This document shows positions 56,767 to 64,000 of a DNA stretch of 64,000 nucleotides, piece after piece. The notes under the pieces were generated by a model. The model did not search any database and was not told the origin of the DNA. It saw only the letters and a program-made list of their open reading frames with translations. The translations under genes and the position numbers were made by a program. Within the stretch, counting starts at the first letter, position 1. The number at the start of each line of letters is the position of its first letter. The DNA lies in contig NC_084816.1 in the NCBI RefSeq assembly GCF_963583255.1, positions 8,010,600-8,074,599 on the forward strand, in the 5' to 3' direction. Source of the stretch: Pyrus communis. Taxonomy: Eukaryota; Streptophyta; Magnoliopsida; Rosales; Rosaceae.

Positions 56767-59700
56767 ATGGGAACTGAGGAAGAAAAGCATGATCATGATC
56801 AAAATTCATGCCAAGGGCAAGGAGAAGTTGTTGTGCCACTTCACAAGGTACAAACTTTCTGCTTCTATTTACAGTTTACAATTTCACTCACTTTGTAATC
56901 CAGCAATCACCATTTCCCCCGTGTTTTGAGCTAATCGTGAGCTAGATTATAAGTATAATACCCCTTCAATTACCTCGGATGATTAATTAATTGCGTTTTT
57001 CTTGTATTTCTTTGGATCATCTGTTTCTGATGATCTTGTTCTCTGTTATCTCATAAGCCAAAGAAAAAATAAACAGGAAGTTAGGGACTCTGTCCCAAAA
57101 TTTTGATCTTCTTTTCTTTGATTGATGAGTATTGTGAATCATTACGCTGTCAAGAGTCCGTTGCCGCGCATTTCCTTTGATTTGTATGTGCTGTTAATCT
57201 CTAATCCAGTTGCCAAATATGTAATGTTTGTCTACAAAATCAACAGTTGTAACTTTAAATAATCAGTGATGCATAGCAGTTTTGTCTGTGAAGTTTGAGA
57301 AGAAAAGTATTAAATTTGTATAGGTCTACAATCTACCTATTGAAATGAGCCGAAGACAGACCTGATGTGTTAGTTCCCCAAACATGAACACAACAACAAC
57401 AACAACAACAACAACCACAAAGTCTTTTCCCACCAAGTGGGGTCGGCTATATGAATCCTAGAACACCATTGTGCCCGGAGTTCCCCAAACATGAACATGT
57501 GCTATTATTTTAAAATCATCATCCTGTAAGTAAACTGGATTAACATTTCATACTCTGAAGGACAAATTGTGGGTGTCTTACCAAAATGAGTAGCTGGGAT
57601 TTTAGTATCTCTCAATAAACTTAGCCGCATCCAGTTTAAGTAGTTTTTAGTACAAATGTGAGTGCGCGTGAATCTAAATCAAATGATAAATTGTTTTATG
57701 TGTTTCTGATAATACAGACTATGGTTACATACCTAGTAGTGGTGCATTTAAACATACCCACGTTGTATTACTACTACTCTCCAAGTTCAAACAATTTAAA
57801 GCTACAATGTGTTGGATTTAAATTGTGAAATTGGCTGATATAAGAAATTCATAGCTGCAGAAGTTTTCTAGTGTATATTCAGTTATTAAACGATTCACAT
57901 CACTGAACTACACTGCAGAGTAGGCCCCTGATCCCCATTTGTCAGAAACAATGGGGATCCCTCTCATGCAGCTGCCTGCAGACACACACACATGCACAGA
58001 TATATGTATGACTTACCACCGAAACAGGAATCTCCGTATATAAATGATACAAGGAAATATACCTAAATCTAGTTCAGAAAAGATTGATCAAGTACATCAG
58101 ATATTACTGATTGTGATTCTGTCCATTATGTTTCATGGATGAAGCTGTTTTCTTTTTCCCTGATTAATTTCTGCCTACAAAAAGAAATCGTACATAAAAA
58201 TCTTGGAAAACATTTTCGAATAATGGATACAAAAATGTGGGTTCTAAGCTAGCTGTATGAGTTCTGACTTAATACAACACTTCTGTCTGATACAGTTGGT
58301 TACTTCTCTCTTTCAGAACAGCTATCTTTTCTAATCATATTAATTATTGAAAAACCTGGAAGAAGAAAAGATTGCTAAGCTGGAAAATAAACATATTTAT
58401 GTATATAATGTATATGTATATATGTATATATATTGCCTTCTGCTTCTATTTTACATCCTCTTCAATTCATATTATATCCTCGTTTGTTCAGGTTGAAGAT
58501 TCAGTGGGAGTAGCTGAAGAAGCACCCCAAGTTCATCCATGGAAGCGAAAAAATCTCCACCTGGAGATACCCACGAGAACATCCGAAGATTGTGTCAAGG
58601 ATTTTGTTGCAATAAAGATGCCTCCAACACCAAGTCCTACTCCTAGGAAAGTGAATTTTCTTTTGACACCTGGTTCTGTAGACGGAAGAATGAGTGATTC
58701 GCCAGGGCCCTCTTCAGCAAAAGGAAAATCATCTATAAAATCTATTTTTCCAAAACTAAGCTTCAAGTATCGAAGTTCTGCTGATGCCGAGAAGGCATCC
58801 AACCTAGCTGCAGAAGGTTCGTCTACAGGAGCTCGGGAGAAAGCTTCCATCTCAAGGTCACTGTCTCTCACAAAACTATTCACACCGAGGATGAAGACAA
58901 CATCATCCCTACCTGTAACTCCAATTGCACTTGCACACCGAGAATATGCACATGGCGGAAGTGTTGGTGGCTCTCTGAATTCAATTGTAAGTTCTGGACA
59001 TTATTGCTCAAGAATGTCTAATCGAACCTAGTTGATCAACCCACCACCACTTGGTTGCTAGCATACATGTTAACTAGGCCACCAAACATCTCAGTCATGT
59101 CCATCTATAAACATGTGTATTTTACAGTCGTGTTTCTTTTATCTTACAGAGGAAAGAATCCCGAAGACAGATAGCTCGCTCACTTTCAGTCCCAGTCAAC
59201 CTTAAAGAAATGAACTTAAAGATGATGGATTCATTTTTCCGTGTAATTCCTTCAACTCCTCGAGTCAAGGAAGGGGATGGTGTATCGATTAGTTCCCCAA
59301 CTGTAGATGCTGGTATTTTTCTTGTCTACGATTATGTCATGGACACTGAATCCTGATCGAGTTTTATATGCTAACGTTTCTGACTTATAACTTTGTTGTA
59401 TAACAAATTTGCTTAGGCTATTTTTTTAATTCTTTATCTTATTACTCTCATGGTTCAGGGAAAGATGATGATAATGGTGAAGACATACCCGAGGAAGAGG
59501 CCGTCTGTAGAATTTGTCTAGTGGAACTGTGTGAAGGGGGTGAGACCTTCAAAACGGAATGCAGTTGCAAAGGCGAACTTGCTCTGGCCCACCAAGAATG
59601 TGCTATTAAATGGTTTAGTATCAAAGGTAACAAGACGTGTGATGTTTGTAAGCAAGAGGTTCAAAACCTGCCTGTCACTCTATTACGAATTCAAAGTGTT

Positions 59701-61051
59701 CGAGCTCAAAATGCTGGAGCAAGTTTATATGAGCAGGAAGATGCTAATGGGTTCAGGCAAGTGGCTTTGCATATATACAGTTTTTATTGTTCAATGCCTC
59801 ACAAACAAACCTGCTTGTTTAATTATCTTGCATCCCGTAAGCTCAATAAAAGAATCTCGCTGAAAAAATGTTCCATAGAAAAACATTCATGCGCTAATAT
59901 TGTTAGTTCATATCTTTTCAGGGTTTCGCAGGAAGTGCCTGTGCTTGTCATTGTCAGCATGCTTGCCTACTTTTGTTTTCTCGAACAGCTCCTGGTAAGA
60001 GTGGAAATCAAAACTGTGGCGCTTGTCATTTTATAATTTTCTGACTCATTCATAATATGTATGTTCACTGCAGGTGAAGAAGATGGGTACTGGAGCAATT
60101 GTCATCTCTCTTCCATTTTCTTGTGTACTGGGTCTTCTCTCATCCGTGACTTCATCAACCATGGGTAGGCTGGCAATCATCATTTCTCTTTAATTTGTGC
60201 AATCTTCTATGCTAATTTTTGGTGTGAAAAACATACGTTCTAAGTTTATAGGTTACAAGTAATTCTAACATGCATCGCCCCGAAGGCAACTAGCTACGAG
60301 AGCAATCATTTAATGTTAGAATATTAGCCATGATATATTTTCATGCACCCGTGGCAGTGAATTGTTACCATATTCTTTTACGGCTTATGGATTGTTGATT
60401 CACCACACTAACTTTTGAATCTTCTGTGTTCAGTGAAAAGAAGATTTGTTTGGGTTTACGCATCGGTTCAGTTTGCTTTGGTCGTTCTATTTGCACATAT
60501 ATTTTACTCTTTGGTAAGAAACTTTTTCCACAGCAAGTTCTCTTTTCTTCGTTTTCCATAGGTTCATCCCGCACTTTTCTTTTAATCGAAGTGGAACCTA
60601 AACAACCTCTTATTTATAGTTATTCTGCTCTCAGTGTGGCTTACAGACCTTTATGGACATAAATCAGATCATAAATATCGATAAACTTTTTGCACTAGTA
60701 TGAACACTAAATGGCTTTGTGCTAGTTTTTTGGACCTTTAATCACTTTGGGACAACAAGCATCCGATATCCCAAGATCTACGTTTATTTGGAGACAATAT
60801 GCTGCGCTTCTTTTCCGAATTTCTTGTTGAAATAACTCTAGCATTCGAAGTCCCATTATCTTATGTGAATGTGTGTTAAATACTTTTGCATTATATTGTG
60901 GCTTCAGGTCCGCGTGCAAGCAGTTCTTTGTATTCTCCTCGCAACATTTGCTGGGTTGGGAGTCACAATGAGTGGAAGTTCCATTATTGTCGAGTTCTTG
61001 AGATGGAGAAGAAGATGGCAAACTGCGTCTGAGCAACGCCAGATGACCTAA
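56767..61051 (+). CDS. RING-CH (MARCH-type) membrane E3 ubiquitin ligase, 8 exons (At5g60580-like)
   Basis: The exons are 56767-56847, 58492-58986, 59150-59312, 59459-59756, 59922-59994, 60074-60164, 60434-60513 and 60908-61051. They join in frame and give 474 residues. The N-terminal half is Ser/Pro-rich and basic. A C4HC3 RING-CH domain starts at Cys263 (CRICLVELCE), continues CSCKG and HQEC, and ends CDVCKQEV. Four hydrophobic segments follow (VPVLVIVSMLAYFCFL, GAIVISLPFSCVLGLL, QFALVVLFAHIFY, AVLCILLATFAGLGVTM), then a basic tail. RING-CH proteins of this type are membrane-bound ubiquitin ligases of the endomembrane system. The donor of intron 4 is GC (CAG/GCAAGT), the usual GC-AG consensus. 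Intron 1 is long (1.6 kb) and holds a SINE piece. Confidence 0.92.
57391..57478 (-). mobile_element. 5'-truncated Au-type SINE in intron 1 of the RING-CH gene, 19-bp TSD
   Basis: The plus strand shows (CAA)n followed by GTGGGGTCGGCTATATGAATCC. This is the reverse orientation of the well-known 3' part of the plant Au SINE, which ends in GTT repeats. It is flanked by a perfect 19-bp duplication AGTTCCCCAAACATGAACA (57372-57390 and 57479-57497). At 88 bp it is about half the usual length. Confidence 0.9.
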
Positions 61052-61889
61052 TTGTTGGCATGACCAGACCAGTTTCCAGGAAACATAAATTCACACAGGA
61101 GTGACTAATCGTTACTGTAAGGTCATCAATGGTTGATATCACGTGAGTAAGCTTATAGCGGAGATAAGGATTTCGATAATTTTTGTAATATATCCTGGAA
61201 TTTTGTATGCTTCCCACTTTTAATACAAGATTGTATAGCCTCAAAATTATAGCAGTGGTAGTACCAAGTGTAATTAGACGTGTTTTAGTTAGAGCGATTG
61301 GAGCATTAGTTTCTGAACTCGTGCTCGAGCTTCAACTTTAGAAAGCACAAAATACTTATGCTGTATTGATTAACAATTATTGCCAGTTCGACCAAAAGTG
61401 TTACAAAAAATGGCTACTGTTCCATTTCCATTTAATTTCTGAAGTTTACAACATACAATAAGGTGTTCATCCTACTTGTTCTTTCTTTTAGTTAATTTCT
61501 GCAGCCAAATTCATCGGTACAATTATAATATAATGTGATTGAGTTCGTCTCAATGTGCTGAGGTCTCTATAATTTCAACTGGCAATGATTTTTTGTTACG
61601 TTTTCCTTTTAATTTGCACATCAAGAAAAACTTAATGTTAGTCGCTCCAGAAAGTTTAAGCATTTTGATTTCCGGACTAAATACTCAATATAATATTATG
61701 AATATCCAAGACAATGATCTTGGTTGGTTTGAAAAGAAAAGGCACATTAGCAATTATTCAAGACCTTGTTTTATGGAATAAGTATTCAAGTCATAATTTG
61801 TTGGATAGTATTTAGCTTGATCTAAGAAAAATATTTCTCAAAGTCTTACTTGACATGAATCAAGTGCTTAGTCTTTGAGTTGACACCAT
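61052..61889. other. 3' flank of the RING-CH gene and intergenic sequence
   Basis: This includes the presumed 3' untranslated region; TTTTAATACAAG near 61218 may be near the poly(A) signal. No further gene is seen. Confidence 0.45.
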
Positions 61890-62062
61890 CAATGTTCTAA
61901 AAGATGTTAGACGCTAGTCGAGCGGCGGGCTGAGGCTTAGCGCCTAGGTGGCTAGGCGAACTAAGCGGATTTAAATCAAAATAGTATAAATAAGTATCTC
62001 TTTATACTTAAAAAATACATAATTGTATTGATACATAAATTGCAAAATAAAATGACATATAG

Positions 62063-62093
<31 letters not shown>

Positions 62094-62671
62094 TATAGTT
62101 TTGTAACGTTTTTTATCAAATCTATATGTTTTAATCGTTGGGCCTTATTTTTCATTTCAAAAAGGATTGGCCTTGTTTTCACATTAAATAAATAAATATA
62201 TTTTATTCTCTAATTTTAAAAGGAATATCAGCCACTTAAAATCCTAGCTCTAACCCTAGCCAACAACATAACCTCTAGGTTGTTCTCATTCTTCTCTTCT
62301 GCTAATTGCAATTTTGCAGAGCTTTGCACTGTCGCATTCTTCTTCTCTGCAAATTGCAATTTTACATAGCTCAGTGTTCTATGCCGACTCCTCTTCTACA
62401 CACGCAGAGAGGGGACAAGATGCAAGGACGCGATGAAATTGCAGCAAGATGGCGGAGATGCACAACCTTTGCAACGATAATTTTTATTTTTTTTAAGTTG
62501 CAGAACCGCCCAGAGACAAACGAGGCCGCCTAGCCCTCCCAGGCGGCCGTCTAGGCGCCGATTAATAGTCTAGTCGACTGATTGAACGATTTTGGTATAA
62601 TCGAGGCAGGGGGCCGTCGTCAAGCGCCTAAGCACCGTCTAGGGCCGCCTAGCCTGACTTTTAGAACATTG
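61890..62671. mobile_element. Inverted-repeat element of about 780 bp, end CAATGTTCTAAAAG
   Basis: It begins CAATGTTCTAAAAGAT and ends TGACTTTTAGAACATTG, inverted repeats of about 14 bases. Subterminal zones are rich in CTAGGCG/CGCCTAG and GCGGCC motifs in opposite orientation. The centre is AT-rich with a (TA)n tract near 62070. No TSD or transposase is clear; a hAT-like or Mutator-like non-autonomous element is possible. Confidence 0.65.
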
Positions 62672-62764
62672 GTTAAAATGAGTTGAGCTAACTCAGTGAA
62701 TATGAATATTATTTTATTAGTAACATCGTAGATCCAATATTTTTTCTTTATTCAGTAGTGGAAT

Positions 62765-63455
62765 AAATGTTACGGTTATACAAAGTTTTAATTTTTCTGA
62801 TGTCGAAGTTACACGTATATTACATGCATGGTTTTTAAAACGGACCTTCTTCGACACTTACCTTGATAATTAAAAAAATAAATGTTACGGTTACATAATG
62901 TTTAATTTTTCTAATGTCGAAGCTACATGTATAATAATACATGCATTGTTCTTAAAATGGACTTTTTTGACACTTACCTTGATAATTAAAAAAGCAAATG
63001 TTACGGTTGTACAACATTTAACTTTTCTGATGTCAAAGCTACACATATAATGCATGTATAGTTCTTAAAACAGACTTTCTTCAACGCTTACCTTGATAAT
63101 TAAAAAAGGAAATGTTACAGTTATACAGCGTTTAACTTTTCTAATCTTGAAGCTACACGTATAATGCATGCTTGGTTCTTAAAACATACTTTCTTTGACA
63201 CTTACCTTGACAATTAATGAAATAAATGTTACAGTTACACAACGTTTAACTTTTTATCTCGAAGCTACACGTATAATGTGTGCATGGTTCTTGAAACGGA
63301 CTTTCTTTGACACTTACCTTGATATAACCAATGAAATAAATATTACGGTTGCTCAGAGTTCAACTTTTCTGATGTCGAAGCTACACGTATAATGCATGCA
63401 TGGTTTTTGAAACGGACTTTCTTCGACACTCACCTTGATAATTCACGTGACCTTA
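62765..63455. repeat. Tandem array of six units of 114-116 bp
   Basis: Units begin ATGTTAC(G/A)GTT at about 62767, 62882, 62998, 63112, 63226 and 63340 (ATATTACGG in the last). Each contains ...CGAAGCTACACGTATAATGCATGC... and ends CACTTACCTTGATAATTAA. Units differ by scattered substitutions, with visible identity around 85-90%. No frame is conserved across units, although a short frame spans two of them. Confidence 0.9.
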
Positions 63456-64000
63456 TCTCTATTGTGCTTATCCATTCCAAGGCCTCGCTCTATAAAAATC
63501 ATCTTTCCCAACAGGATGTGAAATCACATTTTGTACTGCGCTGTAAGCAACACACATGAACTGGTGCTTAAAGCCCTTGTTAGAACTTGTGGCACTTACC
63601 CAAGTTCATAACAATTCTTGGAAATGGGTGGCATGGGAGGAAGAGAGGAAAGGCACGGATCGATCCTAGAGTCTTCCGGGTAGGTTTGCTTCAGTGGTGC
63701 TCGAGGGTCGGTTTCCAATCCTCTTCTGCACCTTCCAGACTGCGACCTCGACAGCTAACAGAAGACGAGGCGCGGTCCTTAAGGTCATGACTCCAACGTT
63801 CTCTTGGAGAAAGAGCCACAAGGTATTATGCAATTTGCATAATTCGGAGGGAGTTATGCAGAAACAAACGAGATTTAAACTCAGGATCTCTTCCAACAAA
63901 ATGAAGACTGAGTGTAACCGCACGAAATGCTCACGGGACAGCTTAATATGTTTGTTGAAATAGTGATAGTTTTCCTAGAAAATGTAAGGTGACGAAGGTG
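63456..64000. other. Intergenic sequence at the window end
   Basis: Short frames on both strands near 63587-63963 have no family resemblance. Nothing further can be supported. Confidence 0.4.

Noticed and set aside
62765..63455. CRISPR-like array
   Set aside because: There is no constant repeat/unique spacer alternation; whole 115-bp units repeat in tandem in plant DNA.
63587..63963. Short frames at the right end
   Set aside because: Frames on both strands overlap, and there is no motif or splice evidence.

Overview
The window is nuclear DNA from a flowering plant. It is AT-rich, its genes have many introns with GT-AG or occasional GC-AG borders, and the space between genes is packed with nested transposons. 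The predicted proteins look like those of woody rosids. The antisense coiled-coil ORF inside the LTR element at 29.5-37.8 kb and the style of several MITEs suggest Rosaceae, probably the apple/pear tribe. That placement is from memory, not from a search.

Five host genes look intact: an F-box/kelch protein (17.5-18.7 kb, +), a LOG2/LUL-type RING E3 ligase (21.8-24.0 kb, +), a BAHD acyltransferase (24.9-26.3 kb, -), a CCCH zinc-finger/TrmA-type tRNA m5U methyltransferase with 14 coding exons (42.5-47.7 kb, +) and a RING-CH (MARCH-type) four-helix membrane protein with 8 coding exons (56.8-61.1 kb, +). Every exon chain keeps its reading frame. Two of the introns use GC donors. The kelch and RING-CH genes resemble the Arabidopsis neighbours At5g60570 and At5g60580, so this may be an ancestral gene pair pushed apart by transposons.

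Layout: 1-10.3 kb is a decayed L1-type LINE interrupted by two hAT-like elements, one with a perfect 8-bp target duplication. 11.5-14.1 kb is a 2.6-kb inverted repeat whose arms each carry a copy of a small B3-like gene; the left copy has lost its start codon and the right copy is frameshifted. 14.5-15.3 kb has a possible LTR-element trace. 26.7-29.5 kb and about 37.76-38.2 kb are an older degraded retroelement with a Met-tRNA primer site. It is split by an 8,254-bp Tat-type Ty3/gypsy element (29,500-37,753, minus strand, TSD AGCAT) that carries an antisense ORF. 38.6-42.2 kb holds MITE pieces, a solo LTR, a deleted MULE transposase and a 5'-truncated LINE. 48-56 kb holds retroelement debris and several MITEs, including a nearly palindromic 0.94-kb foldback element. 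61.9-63.5 kb holds an inverted-repeat element and a six-copy 115-bp tandem array.

The genes do not form an operon or an obvious pathway. Two are ubiquitin-ligase components by family and one is a likely SCF adaptor, but the sequence does not show that they work together. I found no new multi-gene system. The most unusual structures are the two large palindromes and the antisense gene in the Tat element.
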